This document shows, in pieces, positions 42,726 to 54,892 of a stretch of 64,000 nucleotides of DNA (its first letter is position 1; each line of letters opens with the position of its first letter). The translations under genes were made by a program, and so were the position numbers. The notes under the pieces are model-generated. The model ran no database searches, had not been told where the DNA came from, and saw nothing but the letters and a program-made list of their open reading frames with translations. This stretch comes from Seiridium cupressi (Eukaryota; Ascomycota; Sordariomycetes; Amphisphaeriales; Sporocadaceae). The stretch lies in assembly GCA_036674765.1 (NCBI GenBank), contig JARVKI010000024.1, positions 372,001-436,000 on the forward strand, written 5' to 3'.

Positions 42726-44383
42726 ATGTTATGTACAGGTTGAATTCTTACTTCGCACTTGTGGCTTGAAACGTTGTGTACGAACTAACTGCCGCAAGGC
42801 GCTGGCCAGCCGCACAGAAAGCAGAGCGATGCCTAAGTAGTCCAGCATGTGAGATGATCTTAAGTTAGCGGGAGAGGGCCTAAGTAGCCAGCCTATTAGG
42901 CGGAAGCAACCAAAACCCGGGGCTCGGACAGGGGTTCGTCGGCGCGAAGGTCATGGCCGAGCGACCTTGATCTCCATGGTACCTGGATCAGATGGAAATC
43001 AAATCTCCAATGCTTACTTGTCAGCATATCAATGCGACCTTGACTATGCTATAGTCGCATGCCATACTAGTCTTCGGGTCTAGCATCTTCCTCGCTCGTT
43101 ATGCGTTCTTATTGAATTAATTCTGCTTCTTCTCCATCTTTTGAAAGAAATTATAGCCTACGCCCCGAGCTCTGGCTGCTCTTTTGCTAATCATTTATAT
43201 GATCCTTTGTGGGCCGACAGTGCAGTGGATGCACTGTCGGCATACGAGAGCGTGAGGCTGGGCCACAGTCCGCAGCAGAGCAAGGGATAAAAGCATCGCT
43301 ATCCCGTTAGTCCCAAGGAACAATTAATGGATAGGTCGTTTACGGAGTGCAGAACGGTCGCGCGGAACGTGGAAGTCAGCAGCCGGGAAAAGTGGCGTGA
43401 GGCTGCATTTTCAGACGCCGGAGCTGGAATCTGGGCATCCCTTGTGTTAAGCCGGCCGTTACCAGCTTATTTAAAACGGAGCAGACGGGATGTCGAGCTT
43501 TCTAGTGCGTATAGGCGTATGTGCTTGTGTCTTCCCAAAGTGGTGTACAAATATGTGATGAATGGGTCATGTTATCAAGTGGAAACTTCAATCTCTTATG
43601 TGGTTCACCCAGCTGGCCATCCTGCTAGTTGAAGAAGTGCTAAGCAACTCTCTCCAGTGAATGTCACGGTCTGAATCGGCATGGAAGCTTTGCTGCACCA
43701 AACGGTCAGATTTATGAAGAATCTAAGGCTGTCCCCCATCCTTCGGAGCTGGGAGCTCATTATCAAACTCCTGGTGGTGCACCTGTCGCAGTCCTACTTA
43801 TTTCAGCCAATCAAATCCCTGTACTTTCTGTCTGCAGGGCAACGCCGTCACAGTACAAATGCTACATACATGATTTAATAGGACTAAACCATGATGGCAG
43901 TGATGCACCAAACGCACCTTTTTCACGAGGTTCCCATTCATTCGGTTTATCATGTCTCAACTCCGATAGCTCATTTCAATATTTTTTCTGATAATGGCTT
44001 AATACCCCGTGTGTCAAGGGTTTCATGTAGACAAAGGATTAGGTTCGTATTTAATAAGAACAGGCTAAGGAGTGGTTGCAGCACTTCGTGCTACAACTGT
44101 TCTTCATCCCTTATCCCACCATACACCACGTGACACCGTGTTTCGCATTCCTTTGTTTGCTGATTCATGGCAGAATAGTCAATGAAACCGTTTTCAAGGA
44201 CTAAACAGATTTGCCCCGACAAATGTGACAAAGAATCCTCTACCGTAAATACTACTAAAAGGCGAAAGGGGCAGTGGCGCCTGTCGAGCTGTCGCAGAAG
44301 GCTGCTTGTGGGCAGAGAGACGTCATCTCGGTTAGCATAACCTAGCCTTCCCATATCAGAATTTCGGCGTTGGATAGAAAGCA

Positions 44384-45832
44384 ATGCCAACCGCAGCGCG
44401 ATGCGAACTCCAGAAAATCCAATACATATCACTTGAGGATGAAGATGTAGAGGATGTCCAGAGGTATAATCGAGGTGGGTTCCATCCGGTCCACATCGAC
44501 GACGTACTAGACGGACGTTTTGAGGTGCTTCATAAACTTGGGTCCGGGGGTTTTGGCACAGTATGGTTCTGTTGGGACAATGCAAACAACAAGCCGAGAG
44601 CTTTGAAGGTTATGGCTGCAGACCATTCCGCGACCGGCAAAGAGGAAAAGGTTCTGCAGCATCTCAAGTGTGGCACGTCTATCCAGGAACTCGAGGAGAA
44701 CAACATCTCCGTACCACTGGATCAATTTTGGATCGAAGGATCGAATGGGAAACATCTCTGTTACGTTCTGCCAATTATGAGGGTTCCTGTCGATAAATGG
44801 CGTTTGAGTCAATCATACCGAGATGCGCAGGCCATGACAACGGTTAAACATGTCTGTTTTCAAATCGCAAGAGCTCTGCAATATCTGCAGAGACGTGGAG
44901 TATGCCATGGAGACTTTCGGCCTGCGAACATTCTGATGAAGCTCAAAGGGCTGGACGGTCTCACGAAGGAACAGATCGTGGAAATGCTCGGAGATCAGGA
45001 TGCGATAAGCGTGGAGACAGTCTCGGGGGATGACCCGAAACCCCACGGGCCTGAGTACTGCGTCGTCCCAGTATCCCGGAGATGGTGCGAAACTCTCTTG
45101 ATTCCAGAAATTGCCATCATTGACTTCGGAGAGTCCTTCCTCGTGGACCAGCCGGAGAGATCATCAGGTATACCAATATCATTCGCAGCACCCGAAATCA
45201 TATTTCGCAACACGTTAGTGCCTGGCTTTGCGATGGATATCTGGTCGCTGGCGTGTACTATCTATGAGATATATAACAACCGGACGCTTTTCGCCGAGTC
45301 TCCCCGCATGGTGGTCAGGAGAATCGAGTATATGTTAGGACCCTTACCCAGTCCATACAGAGCAGTGTGGCACTTTTACAAAACACCAGACGGAGAACAG
45401 CCCAAGACTGAGCCCGCAGATACACTATCTCTCCCAGTTACATGGTCAGTCGATGATCTACAAAGAATGCGAGAGACTTGGTATACGAGTTCAGGGTATC
45501 GTGGCTTCTTTGAGACAGAGCTAGCCAAGAGGCATAAGTTTCTGAGCACAAATATCCCTGGGCAAGGAATCACTGATATCGAGTCGAATAAAGTTCCATC
45601 TAGTTCGGAAGATCTTACTGAGCAGCAGCATATCTTCGCTATGGCTGACCTACTCAAAGGAATGCTCAAGTACAACCCCGACGAGCGGATCGATATTGAT
45701 CAAGTCGTACGTCACAAGTGGTTCGGAAATAAGGAAACCAGTCTTCTCACGCGTGGACTCGGGAGGGCACGCAGCGTAGCAGCAAGTCACAATTATATGA
45801 TGGCCGATTGTGATGCTTCCAGTTGCTATTGA
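44384..45832 (+). CDS. SRPK-like protein kinase
   Basis: Intronless, 482 aa. Family: serine/arginine protein kinase (SRPK) related, expanded in fungi. The opening YNRGGFHPVHIDDVLDGRFE is the SRPK hallmark. The glycine loop is KLGSGGFGTVWF and the ATP-binding Lys lies in ALKVM. The catalytic loop reads HGDFRPANIL instead of HTDLKPxNIL: the catalytic Asp and the Asn are present, but the usual Lys is Arg. The metal site is DFGES. APE is intact (SFAAPEIIF), and the C-lobe has the DIWSLACTIYEI and MLKYNPDERI motifs. The long SRPK spacer is reduced to about 50 residues. Activity is likely but not certain. Fungal SRPK-like kinases are many and their substrates mostly unknown; the true SRPK phosphorylates RS-domain splicing factors. 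Confidence 0.85.
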   Translation: MPTAARCELQKIQYISLEDEDVEDVQRYNRGGFHPVHIDDVLDGRFEVLHKLGSGGFGTVWFCWDNANNKPRALKVMAADHSATGKEEKVLQHLKCGTSIQELEENNISVPLDQFWIEGSNGKHLCYVLPIMRVPVDKWRLSQSYRDAQAMTTVKHVCFQIARALQYLQRRGVCHGDFRPANILMKLKGLDGLTKEQIVEMLGDQDAISVETVSGDDPKPHGPEYCVVPVSRRWCETLLIPEIAIIDFGESFLVDQPERSSGIPISFAAPEIIFRNTLVPGFAMDIWSLACTIYEIYNNRTLFAESPRMVVRRIEYMLGPLPSPYRAVWHFYKTPDGEQPKTEPADTLSLPVTWSVDDLQRMRETWYTSSGYRGFFETELAKRHKFLSTNIPGQGITDIESNKVPSSSEDLTEQQHIFAMADLLKGMLKYNPDERIDIDQVVRHKWFGNKETSLLTRGLGRARSVAASHNYMMADCDASSCY

Positions 45833-46487
45833 ATCTGCATATATTGATTGGTATACGTAAGAACAAGCCTCCCGTATTTGTCTATAGTACCTTCACCTAT
45901 AATGATGCCACTGATTACAGCAGAATCAGTCGGTAGTCACAGCACCCTCCAAATATGCCTGTCAAGATTCCATAAGAAGGTCTCCACCAAAGGGAATCTT
46001 TACCTGAACTTTCAATACCTGACTCAGGTCGATTATCACACCTAGACAGTCCCAGTTTCACCTCCTCAGCTACGAGCTGCAGCCTTCAGTTAGTGGTTAT
46101 ATTGCACTTGAAGCCCAAGGCATACTGTGTTAAATCTTGCTTTGTAATCTAATCGTAGATGGAAGATCAATCTGAACGACCATCGTCATAGGGCGGAGGT
46201 ACCGCCCGAGTTCTACCCCGTGCAAGTGATCGAAGACACGTATGGGTAAGTCCGTGCAGCGAAGGTGTACCAAAAATGGGTTATTGTAAGAACGCCAATA
46301 CAACCAAGTCGAAACCCTTGTATAGCCCGAATATGCTCAATAAAGTCCCTTATTTCCATGAACGTGCGTGCCCCAGCTCCGCTTTCCAAAATTCATCCGT
46401 ATAACCCTGACTGAAATTCCCATCAGCGGGACCCATATGCTGCGTTATCGTTCATCATCATCGTCATCATCGTCATGACCATCACCA
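45833..46487. other. Intergenic, convergent 3' ends
   Basis: 655 bp between convergent genes. A CAT/CGT-type trinucleotide microsatellite (46452-46490) overlaps the stop of the SR-rich gene and its 3' UTR. Nothing else seen. Confidence 0.5.
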
Positions 46488-46490
46488 TCA
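46452..46490. repeat. CAT/CGT trinucleotide microsatellite
   Basis: About 39 bp of mostly CAT, CGT and CAC triplets directly next to and touching the TGA stop (minus strand) of the SR-rich protein gene. Prone to length change, which would mainly alter the 3' UTR. Confidence 0.7.
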
Positions 46491-47396
46491 TTGATAGTTG
46501 TCATCTTGCCTCATATACACCACTCGTTCGCCCCGACGGGTATCGTGGGGCTCGTCAAGGGAATATCTCCTTGGCCTCGACTCGTAATCAACGAATCGCG
46601 TAGGTGCCCCGTAATTATCATCCTGTCTATCTTGTGCTTGGACATATAATCTCCGGTCGCCACGGACCGTACGGTTATCTTCGACGTATTGCGCTCTCCT
46701 GGCATCTCCAGTTCGGCTCCCGCTGACTTGGCTCATTACAGTGGCCCCTTCGGGATTTCTATTTGTGCCTGCAGGACGTCGCACGACCATAACTTCGTCC
46801 AATTCGTGGGGATCGCCGCGGATTCTTGGCACATCCTCAATTCCCAGTCTCCCTTGGCTGCTGCGCGGTCGACCATAGTCGCGATCTCCTCGCCGATCGC
46901 CCGGTCCTAATCTGTCGTTGCCCCGGCGGGATGGTCCACCATGGCGACCATCATCCTCCCATTCGGCAGCTTTCTTGGCCTTCTCCTTCTTGGTAGCCTT
47001 CTCAATCTCCCATTCCTCCTTCTCGCCATAAGTGATGCCCTTTGGCCAGAACTTGTGCGCCGCATAAGTGGCGGCGGCTACCGAGCCAAGGAAGACCAAC
47101 GAGGTCTTGAGCCCACTCGTTGTCTCAGTCTTATCTTTGAACTGCTCCTTCAATTGCGTCCTCTTACTCCTGTCACGTCGCGACGGCGAGCGACTGGAGG
47201 ATCTTGATGAGCTCGAGTCGCGCCGACTTGTGCGTCGCGACTGAGGTCTGGTCCGTGACGGGGATCGAGACAATGAATTGCGGCGTCCGCCTCTCGAGCG
47301 AGACGGTGAGCGCGTATAAGCGGGGGACGGAGATCGCGAATAATCGTCCAGCGACGAGGCAGACGAGCCTCTACGTGGATAGCGACCTTGCGGCAT
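46488..47396 (-). CDS. SR-repeat protein with one membrane segment
   Basis: Intronless, 302 aa, ATG at 47396. The first 80 residues are a Ser/Arg-dipeptide tract (for example SRSPSRTRPQSRRTSRRDSS), as in targets of SRPK kinases. It is followed by one likely membrane helix (LKTSLVFLGSVAAATYAAHK, about residues 96-115) and a charged, disordered C-terminal half rich in Arg, Asp and Gly. No domain of splicing SR proteins (RRM) is present. The combination of an SR tract with a single membrane helix resembles small fungal membrane proteins of unknown role. Tail-in or tail-out orientation cannot be told. An SRPK-like kinase lies 0.66 kb away in the convergent position; whether it phosphorylates this protein is only a thought. 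The microsatellite at the stop might affect its end. Confidence 0.68.
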   Translation of the reverse strand: MPQGRYPRRGSSASSLDDYSRSPSPAYTRSPSRSRGGRRNSLSRSPSRTRPQSRRTSRRDSSSSRSSSRSPSRRDRSKRTQLKEQFKDKTETTSGLKTSLVFLGSVAAATYAAHKFWPKGITYGEKEEWEIEKATKKEKAKKAAEWEDDGRHGGPSRRGNDRLGPGDRRGDRDYGRPRSSQGRLGIEDVPRIRGDPHELDEVMVVRRPAGTNRNPEGATVMSQVSGSRTGDARRAQYVEDNRTVRGDRRLYVQAQDRQDDNYGAPTRFVDYESRPRRYSLDEPHDTRRGERVVYMRQDDNYQ

Positions 47397-48703
47397 TGTG
47401 TGTGATAGAGGGCGAGCTAGGCTAAGGAACTAAAGAAGGGGAGGAAAGGTTGATCCTTGGTGTTGTGATACTTTGTCACAATTGTTGCTGTCCTGGCCTT
47501 GGGCCGAGATGTAGATGAAGCCCACGCTGCAGTGATGTTTCGCGGTGGCCTTCCTCAGGGAGAAGATTCACGTAGTAATACTAGGAACGAATTGGTTGTC
47601 TAGGTCGTCTACGAAGAGTACATGTAGATTATGGCAAAGCAAGGAGGAAGCACTCACTGCCTCTTGGTGTAGGAGTCCTCACAATTGAATCTAACGGAAA
47701 ACAGACCAGGAGGGTTGTCGCAGAATTCGGTGTTGTAAGGTGTAGCCCGAATAAACGGATAAGGCCAAGTCGGAGGATTGGGACGGATCATGCGGGATAC
47801 AGGTAAGATGTGGAAGATTCGCAGACATACAAGCTTTTATCTGCCACTTGGCGCTCAACGGTAACGGGGCGTCGGGTACAACAGTTCAATGGCCCGGATC
47901 GTTTTTCCTTGGCCTGTGGCAGCCATGGTAGCCACTGACGAAGAGCTATGATGCGCAGCGTCGCCCTCGATTGGCGAATGGCGTGCTAGCGCGAAGCCTG
48001 AAGAGTAGGAGGCCTTCTGTACAAGCCCCTTGTTGGAGGCATGCACCATGAGTCAAGATTGTACTTTGGTCTCTTGCAAGGAGCCGACTCAAGCATGGGA
48101 TCATGGGATTGTCCACGTAAACGTTGAAGCGGAGTTGGTCTCACACACAAAGTATGTAACTAGATATCCCCCAGGAGGGACAGCTCCATCGCCCGACCCA
48201 ATCCATATGTAAAAATAGCATTGGAGCACACCCCCGCAACACCGTCCGTCTATTATGATGTCAATCTTCAAGACTGTCGCCCAGGCTCTTCGATGTTCTT
48301 GCTCGCCTCGAAGCCGTTGCGCATATGCTAAAGCTTGAACTTAGTTTTACGTAGGCGTACCATGAGGCTGATCGACTTTATCCGACGGCTCGAGGAACAT
48401 ATGCGGGTGAGCGAACCTTGATCGCTCAGACTTCGGGTCTGACAACGTGCAGTGATGCACGCTGGGGACAGCGGATCTTGGCGTTGCCAGTGCATCGTCC
48501 CCGCTGGGTTTAATAGGTTTCCCGGGCGTTACGTCACGCGATTGGTGGTTGATGGCGCTCTGAGGACCCGCTTTGTCCGAACGCGACTTGACGCGCCACC
48601 GTCCCAATCTTTGTGAGGCATCTACATCAGACTAGCACCTGAGGGATCTCTTCCGGAGTCTGGTTCTACCAGATATGCACGAGCAGTGTTGAGAGTATTG
48701 ATA
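47397..48703. other. Intergenic, divergent promoters
   Basis: 1.3 kb between the SR-rich gene and dpb11, which run apart. No gene; small frames (47855-48212, 48347-48607) have no domain. Confidence 0.5.
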
Positions 48704-51458
48704 ATGGCAATGAAGTCACCACCTCCTTCGTCCGATACCGATGCGTTGCCGTTCGATTCCTCCAAGCCATTTGCAGGTGTAGTCGTTTGCTGCACCAGCA
48801 TTCCGCCCGAACACAGAGTAAGTTTGTCGGCATCGCTTCACTCTTCCACCTCACCATCCTGGCTGTCTTGGTGGATGCTGGAGCCGCAGCTGACCAAGGT
48901 TCTCATATCCTTAGACATACATTGCAGAGCGCGTCAAGGAATTCGGCGGCGTACACAAATATGACTTAACGCCTGATGTCACCCACCTTATCGTGGGCGA
49001 GTACGATACCGCGAAATACCGCCATGTCGCCCGTGAACGACCAGACATCAAGCCAATGGCAGCCGGCTGGATCAATGCAGTACGAAGCCACTGGGTTAAT
49101 GACCAGGACTTCGACTTTGCCAAGTTAGAATCCGAGTACCATTTAAGAACCTTCGAGAGCAGCGGCGGCCTTCCTCAAAGCCCAGTCCCTGAGGAGAGAC
49201 AGCGACAAAAGCTATTAATATGCTTGACTGGATTCGAGGAGCAGGACCGCCACTATATTGAGGAGATGGTGGTGGCCAATGGGGGCAACTACATGGGAGA
49301 CCTTTCGAGGAAGGTTACTCATCTCATTGTCTGTAAACCGGAGGGCAAGAAGTACCAGGCCGCCAAGAACTGGAACATCACGACCGTTTCCATCGAGTGG
49401 CTGGATGATAGCGTGAGGCGTGGAATGATTCTCGACGAAACTTGCTATGATCCTATCTTACCGAAGGAAGACCGCGGCAAGGGGGCCATCATAAGGAGAG
49501 AAGTGAAGCGGCATTCGGTGGGAGGAAAGCGTCAACGTGATAATTCAGATATCGCCCAGCAAAATGGACCAAGGAAGCTGAGGAAGAGCGCCAGCATGCG
49601 TTTAAGCAGCCAGGGAAACAGCCTCTTGAATGAAATCTTGAACAGCAAGCAAGCTCCGGCAGATGCACCGCGGCCGGCGCTGGAGCAGAAATCAGCAAGC
49701 GTATCAGCGCTTCCTCCCGTATCTGGCCCAGCTCCTAAACTCTTGCCAGTGGCCGGCGCTGCATCCATTCCACCATCACCATCACTTGAGCCTACGCAGC
49801 CATTTGGTGGAGTATTTACATTATGTCGGTTCATGATTCACGGGTTTCCCGAGTATAGGCACCAGATAACACTCGAGTACCTGACTTCCCATGATGGCCG
49901 AATCTCAACATCAGTCTCGGATCTTGCATCCCACGCTCATATAGAGCCGCAGGACCAAAGATTCTTGGTGGTTCCTCAGCTTTCGCAACCAGACACACAC
50001 CCCATGATTACGGATGGAATTCATATTGTCACCGAATTCTACATAGAGCGATGCATCCATGGCCGGAAGCTCTGTCATCCGAACGATCATGTCTTGGGGC
50101 GGCCTTTCCCGCGCTTCCCAGTGGCTGGTTTTGATGAATTGACCATTCACAGTACAGGATTCAAAGATGAACAGCTCAACCAAGTCGAGAAAACGATCGT
50201 GCAGCTTGGTGCAAAATACGCAGAAAAATTCAACAGTCAAAGCTCATTGATGGTGTGTCCTAGCCTCAAAGATGTGCGAACAGGCAAACTAGATCTTGCA
50301 TTACGAAGTGAGATACCCGTCGTTAATGCCGACTGGTTGTGGCAGTGTATATCAACAGGGTTTCGAGTGCCGTGGGACGATTTCATATTCGCAGAGATAC
50401 GACACAAGGTCTCGATCGACGTAGATCCGGACTTGGACAAGCATCGGCAGAAGTTGCATCGGACACGATCTGAGCCCGCCCTAAAGAAGCAGTCGAACTC
50501 GGAATTTCGTACTCCTGCACTGAAGGCCAACTTGGACACCACTGCATTCTCGGAAAGGGACGTACCAGCCCCAGTAGAAGATGACTCTGTGCTTGGGGTT
50601 TCACACGTAGAGGCAGCTCCTGCCGTCATTCCGCAGGAGGATTCGGCTATTGATGTATCGAATTATGACACAGCACCAACGCATCTGGCGGACGGTAGTC
50701 TAGATGCCGGACCGCTTTCTGAACTCAGCAAAAATGCATTGAACAAATCACCCGAGACTTCGCCCTCTAAACCTGGACCTCGCAAATCGCTCCGTCGCTT
50801 CCCAACCGAAGGCACAGTCGGGGATTCTGAAGCCGGTGATGATTCAGATACTGCCACCATCTACGGCCCCAACGTTCCACCGAAAAGGGCACCGGCAGAC
50901 AATGCAGTCTCTGCTGCAGAGGGAGCGCGTAAGCAAAAGGTGGAAGATGAAAAAGCTGCAGAGCGCCGCGCCATGGCCAAGCAACTGACCAGTCTCATGG
51001 GTGCCCCAGACATGGATGATGGAAACAATGGTCATACAAAGCCAGGAGTACATGCAAAACCTCAACGCCGCAAACGTGAAATCCTCGGGCGGGCGCTGTC
51101 TAATGCATCTGCAGCCTCCTCGGCGAGTGCTGATTCTGCCAGCACTAGCAGTAAGCAGCTTAGAATTAATAGTGTCCAAAGCGTGACGGGATCAATTGGA
51201 CTACTGGATGAAATGCTGAGTGGGGAGCAGGGATCAGGCGAGAAGGATGAAAAAATAAGTCAGCCTCCAGCTACGCAGATCGGTTACGATGATCCCCAGG
51301 CGACGAAGCAGCGAGCGGAGGTTATGAATAGGATCCAGGGCAAGAAGAAAGCGAGTGCTGATCCGGCAGACCCCGACCAGGAAAAGGTACGGAAAGTGCC
51401 AATGGAAGAAGTTACGGGTACTGCTGCTAGTCGGCGGCCTAGGAGAAAGGGTTCTTGA
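48704..51458 (+). CDS. dpb11: Replication/checkpoint scaffold Dpb11/Rad4(Cut5)/TopBP1-type, four BRCT domains
   Basis: Bridges CDK-phosphorylated replication-initiation factors and activates the DNA-damage checkpoint kinase. Two exons: 48704-48817 and 48915-51458, 885 aa. The 97-bp intron (GTAAGT..CCTTAG, branch GCTGACC) restores BRCT1, which is split: PFAGVVVCCTSIPPEHR, then YDLTPDVTHLIVGEYDTAKY, and WINAVRSHW. BRCT2: LLICLTGFEEQDRHYIEEMV, KVTHLIVCKPEGKKYQAAK, VSIEWLDDSVRRG. BRCT3 (about residues 335-425): ITLEYLTSHDGRI, HIVTEFYIERCIHGRKLC. BRCT4 (about 440-530): LTIHSTGFKDEQLNQVEKTI, VNADWLWQCISTGFRVPWDD. The C-terminal third is disordered and ends with a basic tail (RRPRRKG); this should hold the checkpoint-activation segment. 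The start used is the first ATG with a good BRCT1 distance. Confidence 0.92.
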
Positions 51459-54400
51459 TGTCGTGTAGACAAAGCATGATACCTGGACCGACAGATTGTG
51501 GGGTACCAGCAATGACGGTTCAAGTTATGGGTCATGACCGGGGGTATTCTGGACGTGTCGGGCAATGAATCAAATGTTTTGGGCTATTATAGTGATGACG
51601 CCACCAATGCATATATAGTGGTGGAATATAGCTTACAGGATATATGAGTTAACGGATGATGTCAATTCTTCATATAATGTTTACGAGTCTTTTCTGGCCC
51701 CGTTTCATTTGCAAATCTGGCTGGTAGCTACAAGAAGTCTGGGAACGTCTTGATTTCAGTTCAACTTTCTGCTCAAATACTTGTCCTTGTTCTGCTGGTC
51801 TCCTGCAATTTCGGAGCAAATACGACATCAAGGCTGTCCATACCATTGCTTTGGTCATAAAATATGGCATCATATTACAGACTATATCGTTACTGGCTCG
51901 CATATGATGGGTTAGGACTTTAATTCGACAGCGGAAGATGCTAATTTGCTGGAGAATAATACAGAGCACCTCAACAATAGGGTACGTTAATTTCTTGTGC
52001 TAGGAAAAGTCCAACACCGAGCTCTCGAGGCCACTCCTGCGTCTGGTTCATTTTTGCAGGATCGCCAGAAATGACATATAAAGTCCCTCGTTAGTCTAAT
52101 CATAGATCGTTCAGTTTTGCGACTCGTGTGCACTTGCTAATCCCCCCTCCCTTTTCTCTCTTCAGATATGCGGCGTGTCTGCTGACTCGGAGGACGTGAG
52201 TACCTTATCTGCCCCTTGGCGTCGAGACCGACAGTCGATGTGTCGGATAAGGTCCTGGCTGGTCTGGTCATACAAGGCAAACACTCACAGGCAGATCAGT
52301 GAGGTTGCTTGCTTGTGGAACAAGTTGAAATGCTCGTGGCACGTGCTGAGCCGGGTGCCAATGTCGCCATGCCTGGCTGTTGACCTGTCGGTGCCCGTGA
52401 CCCAAAGGTCTCACCGGACATCTTTGGCCTTTGCGTCGATATAGCGATCACTGACTGAGAGCATTCAATATTGCCGGATAGGCAAAAGTCCTGAGACTTT
52501 ACGAGGGTGGGTGAGTGAGTAATACGAGAGGTGCAGTCGCCATTGACGAGTCAGAAACACGGATTTGTTACCAATTAAAACTTCAACCCAACGCAATTTT
52601 CGTATCGTATAATCCCAATGTGAGGATCAAGAACAAAAGAGAGCCTCTTAGAGTCGCATTGATCGTACTCGAATGTGGCATGTAGGGAGAGTCTTCTTAA
52701 GTGCAAATCCCGAGAGCTATTTCCTTTGTTATGACTTGTGTAATGTTGGCTATAGAATATTTTTAACGAGACCAAGCAGGACCATTTGGAATTATTGCCT
52801 CGGTGATCCAAAGTGATATCCACGATATTTGCGTGCTCCACACGGCTTAACTTGTCAGCTTTCAATTCGTGCTGGTCCGCTTTGCGCTACATACCATATG
52901 CATAGTGGATTGCACTGACTGACTGGCTGATTTCGAATATTCGGGGCACTGGAACTACCGGCAGCTTGGACGATGGCAAAGGTCACACGATCCTGCAGCA
53001 TTGCATTTGCGGATCAAATCAAATGAGGCCATGGACTCGAGTCCGGGAGTAGCGCAAACGCAAACGGCGCTTTGCATAGTGATTGACCGAGGGGCAAAAA
53101 TGCGCCTGTCCTCAGCATTCATCAGTCATATTTCATGCTGATGCGAAGCATAGCCCAGGGATAGTACTTGCGGACTATATGATCAGCCACGCGATTGGCA
53201 CCGAATCGGTCTAGAAATTTGGGGCCACAGCCTCATTCTTACAAAAGAGCAATCACGCATCGGGCATCTGAATCAGCGACTCCCGGACTACGGCGTGGTG
53301 AGTCTGGAACGAGTGCTGTCGTCCGAATCGCCGCTTCATTCGTATCGTTGCAGGTGGACTCTGGAGGGGAAACGTGCATTTACGGCTGGACTAGCATGAA
53401 CCACAGCTCGTGTTCTATTTGCCGCAGACGAAAAATTTGGGCAGCCAGTCACAGTAGTTTCCAAATTTGTCCACTAGGAAAACACGCTTCGGGCGCATCC
53501 GACATTGCCATGTGTCATCTGGGGATCATTTTCTGCTTATTAGACATTTGGGACAAGAGCTGCAGGATGCAGTGGTGTCGAACTGGAGCTAGAAACGTGG
53601 GAAGAACAAGGTGGCACTCATGGAAAGAGGGTGCAGCGGGCAGACCCTTGGAGCGCTAGAGCCTAGAGCCTAGAGCCTAGAGCCTGGAGGCTGCAGAGAA
53701 TGAGGTTAGATCAGTGGCGCAGTGGCCTTTGTTTCTTCTGGCGGATCGAGGTGAGGAAGCGGAGAACCATGGCCGTGGGAACGATGGGACCGTGGGCTCG
53801 AGTCTGAATGGCGGGCATGTTGTCGCGTCGCAAGTACATGTAACCTAGCACTAACTACAATGTAGACCCTGGATTTTCAGAGTGGCTCCCCCTCTGGTTC
53901 CCCAATGTCAGATGTATGGCTCCCGGCGCAGCTTGCAAGCCACAGCTCGGACCTGGAGCTTTTCTTGGACGGGGATAAGCCGCGACCTGGACCCAGGTTC
54001 CAGCCCTGCCTCGCATGGGCCATGATGATGACATGTCCGCTAATGCTGGCCGAAAGACGTCACCCAGCCAGAACAGCCACCTCCATCCACGGTCACGCTC
54101 GCCTCGATACAATCTCGCTACCAGAGCAATACTTGGGCCCTGGCTCGACACAGCCGTCATCGATAAGGTTCACCATATGCATCGGCAGCCTGGCCTCTTG
54201 TACCGTGTCGGCTCGTCGTAGGTAACGTGCTGTCTTGTATTTTTGATGAAACAACCAACCCCTTTGTCTAGCTTGATCATTCTGAGGATTCCCAAGGGAT
54301 GGTGATCTGCTCCCTCGCGGCTTTTCTTTGGCAGTGACGGTTTTATTCTTGTAGACGGCCACATGCTCTGCCGAGTCCATGCACCTTGCATCATTTTCAT

Positions 54401-54892
54401 CAATCTCCCACCTGTCCTCCCGCACGTTTCTGTTGGTGGATTCAGCTGCCTCTTTTTCGTTCTCGGTCGCTAGCCACCAATCGGCCAGGCAACTCGAAGC
54501 CTTCCTCGGTCTCTTGGACAAGATTCTTGTTTCTGATTTCCTTATCGCCAACAGCCTGCAGTTTGCATACGTAGATCCGCGCCAAAACTCTTGACACGCC
54601 CTCCATGTTCGATCGTGTCGCTACCTTACAAGTCGAGCCTTGAACCGCAAGGCTTCAATACTGCCAATCCTTGCTACATACATGCTGCCGACGGCACACC
54701 CTCGTATTTGGCTCCGCCATACCACACACGGCAGACAACCCAACGTTATCCAGTTTTCCACTTTCCTACCAAATTCATAGTCAAGTACTCACACATATAC
54801 TGCACCTCACGCGGCACAACGGAATAAACCCCGTACTGGAGGCCACGACTCATCAGCCTGGGACTTGGTTCCCATTCCCTCTCTCCCCCGTC
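51459..54892. other. Long intergenic region and leader of the DUF8035 gene
   Basis: 3.4 kb without a supported gene. Frames such as 53195-53659 and 53905-54225 overlap frames on the other strand and show no domain. A 7-bp tandem repeat lies at 53656-53683. The last 300 bp look like a long 5' UTR with two short upstream ORFs (ATG near 54606, 12 codons; ATG near 54681, about 33 codons), which might reduce translation of the downstream gene. Confidence 0.45.
53656..53683 (+). repeat. 7-bp tandem repeat (CTAGAGC x4)
   Basis: Four exact copies of CTAGAGC in a row followed by a degenerate fifth (CTGGAGG). Intergenic microsatellite-like repeat. Confidence 0.9.

Larger units (their letters stand above)
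41483..44383. other. Long intergenic region with a transcription-start-like segment
   Basis: 2.9 kb with no long gene. A polypyrimidine tract at 42079-42129 and a C/T-rich leader around 42510-42625 look like a fungal promoter and 5' UTR, in front of a short open frame (separate entry). The frames at 43327-43632 and 43681-44133 have no known domain. The right end includes the kinase promoter. Confidence 0.5.

Noticed and set aside
53195..53659. Plus-strand frame of 154 codons in the gene desert
   Set aside because: Cys- and Trp-rich random composition, no start context, no homology recognised.
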